A stretch of 64,000 bases of DNA, taken from positions 30,683,691 through 30,747,690 of the forward strand of contig JAFMSR010000015.1 of NCBI GenBank assembly GCA_022818135.1, given 5' to 3'. The notes below the pieces were generated by a model, which saw nothing but the letters and a program-made list of their open reading frames with translations, was not told where the DNA came from and made no database searches. The translations under genes and the position numbers were made by a program. This document shows, one piece after another, positions 52,561 to 64,000 of the stretch. Origin of the DNA: Saxidomus purpurata. Lineage: Eukaryota; Mollusca; Bivalvia; Venerida; Veneridae. The stretch's first letter is position 1; every line of letters begins with the position of its first letter.

Positions 52561-54376
52561 CTTCGTCCAGTAGAGCTAGATGTAAAAGCACGTTAATGTT
52601 ATGCGTAAACATCTAGAAAATTATTTTCACCCATGGCTGCATGCGTCATTCGAACAAAAATCACGTTTGGTGTCCACAAAAATGAAACAATAACGTACTA
52701 TCACATGTACACCGAAACCAGTAATTTGTCCACTATGTATTCCAGTTGAGTCAAGTTCTAAAATTATAAAAAAGGCTTAGTCCAAACTCGACCTTGCCGG
52801 CGAAAGTCTGATGTCCTGTGCTCTGTTAAGATGTAAGTAATGTACAGATTTAACCAAAATGAAGGCTATCAAATAGATATATAATATGTTTTCCTCAGCA
52901 GTTAACCAACGTTCTGGTACATTTATTTTTATTTTGCATCTCAATACAACAGAAATTAAGGTTGTTCCGGACGAACAAAACAGGAAAGAAAAGCTTTTAA
53001 CTTTTCATTGTAATCTGGGATACCTATTTGATGTATCGGCAATAAATAAAGAGATGTAATGAGAGAGTTAAGAAAAAGCCATTGATCGTAAATGAATGTA
53101 GAAATTTTACGAGTTCTGTCTGCAGAAATTCTTACGAAATCTTGGAATATATTTAGAAGTAAAAGTGTAAACCTCAAATTAACGAGCTTTGGTAGGCTAA
53201 TAGATTAGGAAGAAAAAACGAAAAACCAAAATTTCAAACTGCAGTTTATGTAATGGGTACATGAGGAGAAGACCAACTTTATTTAGAAATATCCATAAAT
53301 GAGCAACTATAAATATTAAAAAGTTTTTCCGGTAATCAATTAAATTTAACCAAGTATCATGTCAGATATTGTCGGGAATAGTTGCAAAGAAAACTGCTAC
53401 ATCTTATATAGCATATATTCTTTAGAGTCGGAAAGAAATCTAGAGAAATGTAACGTGGTTGGGCAAAAACACATAAATACAGTAGGTATTTGTTCATCGG
53501 TAACAATGTTTCATAACGTCTATCAAGTTAACCTTGTGGAAGCCGGAAAAGACAAAAACACCTTTCCGGTTGGTTTTAATCTGACCATGCAACTATGACT
53601 ATACCTCATTCTAACAAAAACGTAGACTGGTATTCAATCCTTATAACCGCCCTTTTTCTGATCTTTCCGCTATTTTGTGATTATCGTATATCTTACAAAA
53701 TCCACCAATTTTCGCCAAAACTGATGATCAAGATCTTGTTTAATAACGACGAGTAAAGAATCTTACTTAAATTTTAATTAATATTTATCACCATAAAATA
53801 GCCTTGTATCACGGTTACCAAAACAGGGTCGGCTTACCAGTTGACGTGTGCATACTCGCATATTTTTGCTGAATCAACAGTTTATAATTTATTGGCTTTA
53901 AATAAATAGTTTTTGTCTGATAGGAAATACTCAATTTAAATACACTTAAATGTATGTTACTTCGTTTTTACACACATTTGATCCTGAATCCCTTTGAAGG
54001 CATTCTGTCAAATAAATAGAAAGAACTTATATGAATGTATTTGACTTAATGACAGTTCAAACACTACATTTGTATGAACCAAATATCGATCGTTTCAGCA
54101 AAATTATCTTGCAATGTTCAAGCGTTTTGAAAAGACGCACAAAAACGTTTGCTGTGTTTCTTGTTTCTTCTTCTAGGTCTTGAGAAACATAAAAGATATT
54201 TGATAAATCATACAAGGAAATTAGTATTGCCCTAAGATACGCTATTAATCAAAATTATGTCATTACAAAATATTCCTTGAAGATAAAGAAAATGCATTTC
54301 TATGCATTTTATGAACTGACAGAATTTACAAAATTGCTGAATAACGAAAATGTCAGATCAGTGATATATGCAAGAT
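52561..54376. other. Downstream of the kinase gene, nothing recognised
   Basis: Holds the partner (53035-53150) of the block at 42418. Being immediately 3' of the kinase CDS, part of this is presumably its 3' UTR. Minus-strand AATAAA occurs overlapping the stop codon (54376-54381) and again near 53888-53893; which is used cannot be told. Confidence 0.45.
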
Positions 54377-55663
54377 TTATTGCATTATGTCTTGTATATC
54401 AAACAGCTTTTGTGATAGGGTTGCTGCCGTTATCAGATTGCTGTCAATCTCTGCAAGAAGCGAGCCTGTTTCTTGAGAAATCACTTTTGGAAATACGGTT
54501 GGGAATAGCAGCTTCTTGAAAAATAGTTTGTTCATAAATTTCATGTTTTGTTTTGCATTGAATCCTAAACACATCCCTCTTTGGCACGTTAAATCAAATT
54601 CACAACCGTTAAATTTACCATATTTGGCTAGTTCAGCTTGAGTATCGGCACTGACATACACATGACAAGCGGGTTCTAAATTATCTACGTCATCTAAATC
54701 TATCATTTTTAAGCTGTTATTTATCATAAGGAAATGATCCTCTTTGAAATCCCTAATCCTTAGTGAACCAAGAGGTGAGTTTTCGAGGTAGTTTAAAAAA
54801 TCTGAAAGTTCCGTTGCTAAGGTTAGTCTCTGTTGCCATGTCAGCATTTGAAGATTGTAGAACATGACACGTTCACCAAGTTCAAATACGCTTACAATAC
54901 CACGCTCGGTAAGATCTGTCGTTTCACTTTCTTCGTTTCTTATGCAGTATCCAAGCAACTGAGCAAATCCTGGGTGAAAGATTTGTTCTAAAAGTAATAT
55001 TTCTTTCATAAGTTTCATTGACGGGAACACGAAACATTTAGACCTTAAGTCATCTTTTTTCGGATGATCTACATTGATTTTATCAATACATGATTTAACT
55101 TCACTTTGATGTCTAGTAACCATTTTCACAGCCACTGGCATTCCCCTGAAATCTGCTTTAAATGTTTGTTTCGAGACACCATGTCCAATCTTAGATATTA
55201 AGTGCACTTCATGAATATTAGAACAATTAATCAGATATCGTGGTCTCTTAACATTATAAATAGTGTCTGCTTTGTTGAATACACCCTTTGTCTCCCTAGG
55301 ATTATTTGAGGCTATGTTATTTATGAGGGCCCTCATGTCATTGATACTGTTTTCGTCCGCAAGCTTTAGCTCATCACTTGAAATAAAATTATGCAAAGAC
55401 TTTAAAATTTGTTTTCTTCGCTGTTCAAGTTCTTTGTAATCCTGTACGATTTCAAATAATTTCTCAGTCCGGTTACCATAGAACTGCATTATTTTGCGAG
55501 ATGTTGGATCATACTGACTATCTATGACTATAGTTTTGTCATTAGGTATTGGTTCTTTGCCGCACGTACTTTCAAGCATCCGGTACATCAAACAAGCATA
55601 GATGAATAAAGGAAGTACAATATACGTCTTGTAAAGGCGTCTAGTGATGACGTAACCAAACAT
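54377..55663 (-). CDS. PKDCC/VLK-like secretory-pathway protein kinase
   Basis: 428 residues in one exon. Residues 12-28 are a signal anchor after an R-R pair, giving a type II membrane or secreted protein. Kinase signatures, in order: glycine-rich loop IGHGVSKQTFKA (159-170), VAVK with Lys180, MKEILLLE with Glu221, HPGFAQLLGYC (230-240), SPLGSLRIRDF with Asp305 as catalytic base, and DLDDV (322-326) in place of DFG. The SPLGS, DLDD and C-terminal cysteine-containing tail (CEFDLTCQRGMCLGFN) fit the PKDCC/VLK family, which phosphorylates tyrosines on secreted proteins in the Golgi and outside the cell. Three N-glycosylation sites (Asn64, 146, 315). Vertebrate PKDCC is a little longer, about 490. 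An open frame continues six codons upstream without ATG; an acceptor, tttttag, at 55683 makes this a spliced transcript whose first in-frame ATG is 55663. No lesion seen. Confidence 0.85.
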   Translation of the reverse strand: MFGYVITRRLYKTYIVLPLFIYACLMYRMLESTCGKEPIPNDKTIVIDSQYDPTSRKIMQFYGNRTEKLFEIVQDYKELEQRRKQILKSLHNFISSDELKLADENSINDMRALINNIASNNPRETKGVFNKADTIYNVKRPRYLINCSNIHEVHLISKIGHGVSKQTFKADFRGMPVAVKMVTRHQSEVKSCIDKINVDHPKKDDLRSKCFVFPSMKLMKEILLLEQIFHPGFAQLLGYCIRNEESETTDLTERGIVSVFELGERVMFYNLQMLTWQQRLTLATELSDFLNYLENSPLGSLRIRDFKEDHFLMINNSLKMIDLDDVDNLEPACHVYVSADTQAELAKYGKFNGCEFDLTCQRGMCLGFNAKQNMKFMNKLFFKKLLFPTVFPKVISQETGSLLAEIDSNLITAATLSQKLFDIQDIMQ

Positions 55664-55682
55664 GTCACAAATAATCGGCAAC
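55664..55682 (-). other. Kinase gene 5' UTR part and splice acceptor
   Basis: On the minus strand CCTTTTCCTTTTTAG|GTTGCC places a strong polypyrimidine acceptor 19 bases before the start codon. The exon therefore begins at 55682. Confidence 0.7.
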
Positions 55683-58600
55683 CTAAAAAGGAAAAGGAAT
55701 ATAATTGAGAATTTTCAAACCAAACAACATACTACATATTTGGGTAGGAACAGGAAAGTATATTTTTTTATTTGCATATTCATAATTTACACCACTTTTC
55801 ACTTTTCCCTTTTTCTAACCCTTATTTTTTACAACGGTTCTTCACAAAAGTAGAGAACCATAGAACAACGTAAAGGAACATATTTACAAAGTAACTATCC
55901 AGTTCACGGAAGTTGATTATCGTCAAACACAAAAGAACCTGATAGGGTATTACTTAAACTTTGTCCATCTCTACCAAAAACAAACATGGATATACTCAAA
56001 ATATTGTTCAAACGTTATTTGTCAACTAAAACTACAACGTTATTAAAGTCCGTTTTAATTGGACAGAAATAAATGGTATACCTGCATGTTTTATATCAAA
56101 TAAAAAGAAACAGAATTGTTAATACGTTTATACCTTTGATGAAAGTTACTTGTTTAAAATGCAATTTGGTTTACTTCAAAACTATGCAGAACATTGCCGA
56201 TATTGAGATAAACAAATATTTGAGCAAAAAATTGTTTTAAATGAGCCCAAAAAATAGTAACGATTAAAATTGTTCTGAATTTGGACAAAAACTACTTCAA
56301 ATATTATCAAAATTAATACACTTAATTTCATACAGGAAATTTTGCAAAATCAAAATATACCAGCCTCAAATAAAATAGAAAAATATACATGTGCGTGCGT
56401 TTTACTTAAGTTTCCCTTCCTTCGAACCACATCTAGCGTAAATGTAGTAATACAGTAATAAAGCGTTTAATGTATTTTTCCTTAATTATCAAACAGTAAA
56501 TATGCATTTAATTGCAGTAATCTAAATAGGAAATCATCTTACACCAGTAATTTCTAAACAATACATATAGCAGCAACTTGTGTTTGTTATGTCCAAAGTG
56601 CTCGTTTCTTGTTAAAAGTGTGAAGGCGTCTTTGTGCTTTATCCTGTAGAACTCATATTAACAAGTCACTAACCAAAAATATTCGTTTTCCATGAGATAT
56701 CAAAATGAGGAAACACCTGTCTGTTATACATGACACTGAAGTTTACATACAAGATTAATGATTATCGTAAACTTGCTGTTATACCTTTACATAAACCCTT
56801 AAATTTAATTTCAAAATGTGCGTATATACAGTGGAACCATCACGACACAATGCGGGTTCTCGGGTTCGATCTCCACCTGTGTCATAGCAGTAGTGCCCTC
56901 AAGTAATACCACTTTGTTTTCGAGGCTGATTCCATCTGGAGTGTGTCTTGAGAACGATATATGTAAATCTTACAATCGGGCATAATTAATTATAATAGAT
57001 TAACATATATAGAAATTTGCTTTCACGTGGCACAGTATCAATCATATACAGCGAGTATCCAGAAAAAAAACGAGTTTGTTAAAATTCATGTAATTTGATC
57101 CGTGGTTTCACTGTTGTGTGAGCAATACTTTACATGCATCAGCGATTTATTTGACAAAAACAGTATGCATTCGCTGTTAAAGCATTAAATATTACTTATG
57201 CAAAATGTAAATTTCAATTACAATTGAAAAAAAAGAAGTGTACTTAAAAATTAACAACGATGTTGTGAAGATACATGTAATTTTATCCGTGGCTTCACTA
57301 TTGTGTGAGCAGTACTTTACATAGAGTTGTGCTTTATTAAACAAAAAAAACGTCTTCATACACTGGTAAAGTATTTAAATATTACTTATGCAACATAAAG
57401 ATAGCTTCTTTAAAAGCAAACGAGAACAAAAAGTACCAATACTTTAGTAATATCACTTTATTCCATTCACAAATCAGAGCGATACACGTGTTTCTTAGCT
57501 TCTCTACAAAATTCGGATATTTTCCAATTCAAACACATATTCACCATATAAATAGCTACCATCCAAATGAACCGCTCTTTATTCTGAGCATGCATTCAGA
57601 ATAACGGAAAAGTCACACAGAAAACACGAAGTTCCTCGCTTCAGCTTCAGACATATCTAATGAAATTCTCTCTTCGTTTCCTGTGAGTGGAGCATTTTCA
57701 ACACATCGATTTGTCTCGAGGGTGTTAAATTCTCTTATAGTTTTGCCACTTGTTCGTCAGAAGGAACTCACTTTTTCTATATTGGTTCACACCTCCCAGC
57801 GGCTAGCTGGTAAGTTCTATTCTCCACGGGCATGCAACACTGATTAATAATAGACGAAATTTTAACACTTCTTCCTTCGGCTTCCTTTTGTAATCAAATT
57901 GTTAGACTCCGCTAAAATACTTCTCAGATGAAAAATAAAATATTAATGGGAAAGTGGAGTAGTTTATTTAGTTATAGAGATCTATAATGCACTCTACCAA
58001 GTAAATTGCTCTTTGTGCAGGAGTGTGTCCACATTTTTCTACGCCTTCGTTGATATTTAACAGCAGTGGTAGAGCATAAAACAATTTTAAAAAACTCATA
58101 TACTCATATGATATAGTATAATGTGGTTTTACAGAAAAGAACGAAGCATGTTTTAGATGCGTTAGATTCGATATTTTAGAGATTTGGAAGCTGTAACATT
58201 GTTAAAACATTTACGTGTTTGGCAGAGTGGAATTACATTTACCACTTCTTAGCGTACCTTTTACTTTAGAATCTCGAAAGCCCGACTGTAGATTGTGTAA
58301 AACTTACATGACATGTGTACTGTCTGACTGTATTCGACGTAAATCTGACCATTGTTTGAGTCGAAAGCAACGATCGCTTGAGTAACCACAATATGAAACA
58401 TACTCTCCGTACTAAGGTGAACATATAGTAGTAAAGGTCGTAATAGATATTTCTAGAAATGTAAATGAAATTTTAAAATATACCGTAAACTGAAGCCTGT
58501 GTATGTCGTAAGGCGTATGTTTTAATTTTTATTACTTAAAGTGGTACAAACTTTCAAAATGACCATCATTATTGGAAGGCAAACCTTTATGACTGATTAA

Positions 58601-59062
58601 TACTCATAGCAAAATGAACATGGCAAAAGTTATGACAAAAATATATGATTTTGTATAACAAATTTATTCCTATTAATTAATAGAAAATCTGGAAATACTA
58701 TTAAGCCTATCAAAGTTATCAAAAATAATAAAACAGACCCTTTCTGTTATGTATAGTTTAATATGTATCGGCTAGTAACAGAAATGAATCTGTTAAACAC
58801 ATTGTATAATATATATTTTCAATACTTCTATTATGTTTTCAGCTAACTCACTATTGTCATTTTGAAGTGAAGAGACAGTTAAACAATCTAAATGTAAAAG
58901 AATACTGTATTTAGCATGCAGAGTGGGTACGTTGATTACTGCCTTTTCTCCTATTGGACGGTGAACGTAAACATTAGTTGCACCAAATCATGCACAACTA
59001 ATACAAAGTAAATTCAAGTTATATTTTATCAAATATAAAGATACATAAGCTCAAGAACATAC
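55683..59062 (-). other. Proposed 5' UTR intron of the kinase gene
   Basis: AT-rich, 3.4 kb, bounded by AAG|GTATGT at 59062 and tttttag at 55683 on the minus strand. Apart from one SINE at 56822 no exon or repeat is recognised. The boundaries are inferred from splice signals only. Confidence 0.45.
56822..56985 (+). mobile_element. Core SINE, head partly lost
   Basis: B box GGGTTCGATCTCC near 56860 without a clear A box, followed by 'CGAGGCTGATTCCATCTGGA' at about 56922. A near-identical core string lies in the SINE at 12300. Confidence 0.65.
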
Positions 59063-59200
59063 CTTCTGATTTTTGTTATGGGACTCGGCTTTGTTAAAAG
59101 ATATAACGTGACTTCGTGCTGAGCATGAGATTGTCCTCAATAAGCACGGGGCCTGGAAACCGGACATTGTTTCATCAATTGTGATCCGGTATAATTTCTT
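59063..59200 (-). other. Candidate 5' noncoding exon of the kinase gene
   Basis: On the minus strand this GC-richer stretch ends CAGAAG|GTATGT, a good donor. Joined to 55682, the frame reaching the kinase ATG has a TAA about 17 bases before the junction. No upstream in-frame start exists in this exon. It contains two short upstream open frames (starting near 59178 and 59137), which would be expected to lower translation if real. Confidence 0.4.
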
Positions 59201-59225
59201 ACACTTCCCGGCCTATACTATAACC

Positions 59226-59233
59226 TATTTATA
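59226..59233 (-). promoter_or_regulatory. TATA box candidate for the kinase gene
   Basis: TATAAATA on the minus strand (59233-59226), which would place a start site near 59200, at the edge of the candidate 5' exon. Supported only by position and consensus. Confidence 0.4.
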
Positions 59234-59239
59234 GGATTA

Positions 59240-60051
59240 TTTTTAGGTGAAAGTACCTTGCACTTTTATTGTTTGCATGTTTTCAGCGACATCTGTATAC
59301 AATAGCATGAAATACATGTATTCTTTTTTAATTTCGCTTTGGCAGCCGAACATATATTGCCTCGGATTAATCCTGCTTATTTATGACGGTATTTACCATA
59401 TTTAGCGCACACTAACGTGGTAATACATCTGTATCGTTGACATCTGATTGATTTGATGCACTTGTAAACAATCAATATCACAAAACAAAAAACAGAAAAA
59501 AATCACGCATACAGTTGCCTAAAAATTGTCACAGGGTAGCAATTTTGAAATCATGAAATTTAAGACTGCTTTGAATCTAAATTTTAAGAAAAAACACATT
59601 TAATTATTAGCTTCAGTTGTTAAGATCCCGATCCGAATTAAAAAAAATGTTAAAGAGTTACAGCTAATCTCCCCCAGCGAGTTTTGTTCCAATGTTCTAC
59701 TATTAATCTTAATTCGATTGACAACGCGTAGTGGTTTTTCAGTTCTGTCACCGGATATTAGGAATCAATTCATGACTTTATCAGTCGTTTTCCTGTTAAA
59801 AGCTTTGGTGTTTTTGCCCACACGTTCTTGCCAAAAAAGCATTTGTAGCAGTTTTTCATTCCGAATAATACGGAAAATATGACGTGTTTCACGACGGAAA
59901 CCGTATCAGGCTAATGGTAACTTCCAGTTGTTCGTCAAAAGTTCCTAGTAATTGTTTATAATGATTACATAAAATACGTTTAAAAGTGAAACTTGGCAAA
60001 AAGTCTATCCGATTGTTTGTTCCGTTACACTGACAGCATTTAGTTTCTGTT
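59240..60051. other. Intergenic upstream of the kinase gene
   Basis: AT-rich, no exon or repeat recognised. Confidence 0.45.
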
Positions 60052-60423
60052 TTAAAGCCGCTCGCTCTCAGATTTTGATAAAAAAAATAAAGTGCTTCAA
60101 ACTGCATGTAAATAACGTATTCTAGAACATAATGTCATATAAAAAGGCTACAGTATAAATTCCTGCCACGCATGTCTCTGAATTTCAAAAAAATATGCCA
60201 CCAAATTCAAAAGCGTTGCAAACGCGTTTGAAATTTCAATATAAACATATAGTGTAACGGTGCCGTGTAACCGACATACTCAATCGATTTCTGCTAATTC
60301 CTAATTCCCTTATTTCTACTTAAAATTTGATTCTTGCCTTTAGTTTTATATTTATGCATAAATATGTCCATTTAAATAATAAAAAAAAAATTTTCAACGG
60401 TAACTGAGAGCGAGCAGCCTTAA
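60052..60423 (-). mobile_element. TTAA MITE, family 1, copy D
   Basis: Inverted relative to copies A-C. TTAA at both ends, terminal repeats AGCCGCTCGCTCTCAGA and CTGAGAGCGAGCAGCC, and the central palindrome region at about 60209-60234. Located about 0.85 kb upstream of the proposed kinase transcription start. Confidence 0.85.
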
Positions 60424-62609
60424 GGTGAAAAGCACAGCTTAATATATCAAATTCAACTATAAATAACAGTAAAGGCCATGCCTATTGAACATTACAGAAA
60501 TGTGATTTAATGACTGAATAAGTTTTTGAATGCTACACCAATTGTCCGCCATGAAAAATAAATAATTCAATGACATGCACTTTGTAAGAACAGGCAACCA
60601 TTTGACCAGCATTTGAAATAGTTCAAGGATACTGAGCAGACTAGGAAAAACAACAAACCAGGGTCACGACCGTACTTCCTCGTATGACACCAGTACTGGT
60701 TTTTCCAGGAAGTGGACTCGACTGTGACTCGATAAGCTTCAAGCTTTCTTCACAAACGAGCGGAGATAAATTAGTTTGAACTAAGCAACATCAACAAATA
60801 AGAACCGAACACACGCAACATACAGAACACACGTTTGTACAAAAGCTGACGGATCTTTAGACGAGGATAGCTTTCTTCACTACATATCATACAGTATAAA
60901 AATAAATTATCAGTGCCTATACTTCCTCTTGCAGACGATAATAAAGTAAAATGCTGACATATTTCAGCGCTTAAGTGGTCGTGAAGGGGCAATAGATTTT
61001 ACTTTGTCTGCAATCTGCAATAACTGTAACGATAAAGCTTCGTGTCTATATTCGGTTTTCCCGCACCAAGTAAATTAAGTACATGTATGAATACGTGTTT
61101 CGAACTTAAAACATGTATAAAATGCATTGAATCAACATTTTAAAGTAGTCTCCTCACAGTAAATATCACTAATCACTGCTATATTAAGGAGAAACACGTA
61201 GCCCAGAACTCCAATTTACGCTTCTCGTATCACGAATTGTATGGTGAACCATTACCCCTAACTCCAATGAGAAGCGATTTTTACCCCTACATATATGTAA
61301 AGTGTTAAATAACTTCGCATGTATATGGGATTATGGTTATGTTGGGTACAATTATTTCGTGTTATAGTTTAACGTACGATATCGACTGTTCTTACATCTG
61401 GAGAAAACTTATTTTGCAGTTGTTACCAATTTCACTTTTGTGACTAATTTCAAATTTGGCGGTCCTGCAAACTACTTATTGCATTGATAACTGCCAACGT
61501 GAATCTCAGCAGACAATTTGGTGATTGTTTTATGTTTTATGTGTTTGAACCTCAAAGTATTGATCGGAAAGGTAGGACATTGAAAATAAGAGAAAAAGGT
61601 TTCATGTCAGCGCTACTTTGACAGCAACTTTTCTTGTCACGTGACTGTTTAAGTAATTACATAATATATACGACAGATCATTTATTTACTTCCTGTAAAA
61701 TTGATATGTTCTGAAAATAGTGTCATGCAATCCCTAGCGTAAATCTTCCATTTATGGCAACTTTTAATGAATTTTACATGTTTAAATTTATCATTACAAT
61801 ACATTCTTTATTTTTACACAGTTTAATGATAACGCACTGTATTCACATGTATTCTCTTTGACAAGAAGGAGACACGCTTCATATTTTATTGCCTAGGCAT
61901 TTAGTATCAACAAACAGTTCACGATAGGCATATTTCGGACATACATTGTACTTACATACGTATAGCGTAGTAACAGTCATGAACAGGTCACAGGAATTTT
62001 TTTTCAAAGAAGAACGTCGGAGATCCTACGGCTACGGAAAGCAGTGTAAACTATTTTGACTCCGAGATCGTTGGAAGGATTGGAATGAAAGTAATAAAAT
62101 AATTGTAACATAGAAACATATTACAAGCGGAATAATCTACCAAAAATAGAATTATATAGATGTTATGAAAACATAATGAAACGAAAAAGTTGAAGTGAAA
62201 TAAAATATTCCCAAGATGAATTGAAATTTAGAAATAACATATCAAAACTTTAAAAACATTTCGAATACACGTTGTCTTCCGGTGACAATGCATACATTGC
62301 TCAATATTCAGACTCCTTGGCGGCTTTTTTGACTTTTAACCATTTTATCAATCGTTAACGTATCCATTATAATATATACACTATTTCCCTACATATGACG
62401 CCAAAATGTGATTTTCCGATGATATAAGCGTTATCGAAATTCTTTACAATATAGTTTGAATTCAAATATGTTTATTGAAGAAATACTGTGAAGGTTATGA
62501 AAAGTCTGCATAGAGTTAAATATAAACTAGCTACAGTTCAGACATTAACAAACTACATTGTACATGTATTTTTATTTGTCTAAGACTGTCTTTGGGAAAC
62601 ATTTCATTG
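60424..62609. other. Intergenic, nothing recognised
   Basis: AT-rich. The 73-codon minus frame at 60771-60992 is unsupported. No known repeat seen. Confidence 0.45.
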
Positions 62610-62977
62610 TTAAAGCTCTGCTCGCTCTAAGATTTTGGTTAAAAAAATAAAGTTCTTCAAACTGTATGTAAATAACGTATTTTAGATCATACAGCCATAT
62701 AAATGGGCTCCAGTAAAAATTCCTGTCGTGCATATCTCAAAATTTCAAATAATACGCTACCGAATTCAAAAGCGTTGCAAACGCTTTTGAAATTCCAATA
62801 TAAACATATAGTGTAGCGGTGCCGTGCAACCGACATTTGTAATGGATTTCTGCAAATTCCTACCTAGATTTTTGCTTATATTTTGATTCTAGCCTTTAGT
62901 TTTATATTAATGAATAAGTTTGTCAATGTTTTCAAAAACTTTTTTTTTCAACTGTACCCGAGAGCGAGCAGCTTTAA
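62610..62977 (-). mobile_element. TTAA MITE, family 1, copy E
   Basis: Same orientation as copy D. TTAA at 62610-62613 and 62974-62977. The left terminal repeat has a two-base insertion (AGCTCTGCTCGCTCTAAG); the right is CGAGAGCGAGCAGCT. The central palindrome at about 62766-62791 is intact. Confidence 0.85.
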
Positions 62978-63545
62978 AGCGCCAAATAATTTTGATTTTT
63001 GTTCTTTCTTTCTCCTTAAAGAAATACTTATGAATGTAATGTAATGACTTGAAACACAAAATGTTTACTTATATTTACATCCAATACCAGTTAATATCCA
63101 TTACAAGAGGCGGTTTTCCGAAAGTAAAATATTTTTTTCCGGGAGATTTATATATATAACTCATCAATAGTTTGTCGGCGCGAAAGCTTCAGCTATTATT
63201 ATCGGTTGTACTTACAATCATTCGTCCAAGAGAGTTTACATTCTTTATCAAAGTCCTTTAAAAGAAAGTATCATTCCATAACTTTGGTTGCCATATCAAC
63301 ATTAATTATAAACTTCAACAATGTTCTCCAGCGATCTCAAAATTAATTCAATAAGAAATACGATTAACAGCGTTTCGCCGAGTTACCGCTAAAACAATTG
63401 TTTGCAGCCAGCATTGCATGCGCATTCTGAAAATAATATGTGGTAGCCTACGTATTTAGTTTACGATTTCATTCATAAAGCACCCGAAATCACTAATAAG
63501 GTACATTGTATATCGTCGCTTTAAATTTTAATCCACAGTCTATCT
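62978..63545. other. Intergenic, nothing recognised
   Basis: AT-rich sequence without supported features. Confidence 0.45.
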
Positions 63546-64000
63546 TAAAGGGACATACCCTATAACTGATGTAGTAAGACACGTTGTATCTCGTCTCCAC
63601 CGTCTATCTTAAAGGGACATCTCGAAGGCTTAGATTTTATTCTGGACACCGTCCATCTTAAAGGGGCATACGCTACAATTAGCCGAATATATTCTCGAAA
63701 CATAGATTATTTGTTCAGTTAAAGAGGCACTCCCTACATCTAGCAGATTATATTCTCAAAACATAGATTATATGTTCAATAAACGTAAAATGATAAATAA
63801 GTACAATTTCAAAGAAGAACCTATGGCGAAAAATGCCTCAATTTACAACAATTAATTAATATCATGGAGGCTTTCTGTAATAAATCGCATCCAAACATTA
63901 ATTGCACAACAACAACTCTACATACATTATTGAATGGTTGACGGTTCTGCAGTAAATATTAAACTGCTGATTTTATCGATAATGATTGGGAATGCATAGC
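63546..64000 (-). mobile_element. Cluster of nested family 3 MITE ends
   Basis: Four starts of the family 3 terminus lie within 170 bp (near 63547, 63609, 63659 and 63714), each at TTAA followed by AAGGGACAT, AAGGGGCAT or AAGAGGCAC. The last continues as a long reversed copy ('gaacctatggcgaaaaatgc', 'aataaatcgcatcca') that runs off the window. Confidence 0.75.

Noticed and set aside
53359..53598. 79-codon plus-strand frame starting with ATG
   Set aside because: No splice signals, signal peptide or family motif; length is within chance expectation.
54277..54519. 80-codon plus-strand frame
   Set aside because: Overlaps the end of the kinase CDS on the other strand and is its shadow.

Overview
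The window is eukaryotic and AT-rich. It has very long introns, few coding exons and a heavy load of non-autonomous transposable elements, and it contains one 500-base assembly gap (38582-39081). The gene content (an F-type lectin, a secreted PKDCC/VLK-like kinase) and the repeats (156-bp 'agcataactccaaaagtacttgagg' satellite, tRNA-derived SINEs with a shared core, a (CA)n-bearing dispersed element) point to a marine mollusc. A bivalve, possibly a venerid clam, is most likely; that identification rests on remembered repeat families, not on a search.

Layout. 1-8.2 kb: intergenic sequence with TTAA-flanked MITEs and a decayed last exon of an F-lectin paralogue (2478-2662). 8.2-34.0 kb: a three-exon F-type lectin gene on the + strand (exons 8193-8499, 14164-14400, 33771-33970). 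Both introns are phase 1 and the joined frame gives 247 residues. Intron 1 carries a 156-bp satellite with a MITE inserted in it. Intron 2 (19.4 kb) carries an apparent 11-kb foldback element (14718-25862) whose arms are inverted arrays of GGCCTAGCGGCC-type units. Between the arms lie a broken integrase-core gene (minus strand) and a second, smaller palindromic element built around about 27 copies of the self-complementary 12-mer TCGTGCGCACGA. 34-54 kb: no confident gene, but a decayed LINE 3' end (minus), a possible broken gene of unknown function (41.7-42.2 kb, minus), an old tandem duplication (about 43.3-47.1 versus 48.6-51.5 kb), and five copies or pieces of a (CA)n-bearing repeat, two of which contain homopolymer runs that look like assembly artefacts. 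54.4-59.2 kb: a PKDCC/VLK-like kinase on the minus strand with an intronless 428-codon CDS; a plausible 5' noncoding exon and TATA box lie 3.4 kb upstream. 59.2-64 kb: intergenic sequence with more TTAA MITEs.

The two confident genes both encode proteins of the secretory pathway or outside of the cell (a glycan-binding lectin and a secretory-pathway kinase). Nothing in the sequence shows that they work together. The most unusual structure is the nested foldback architecture in lectin intron 2. A second theme is at least four unrelated TIR families that all insert at TTAA, as piggyBac-type transposases do; no transposase for them is visible here.
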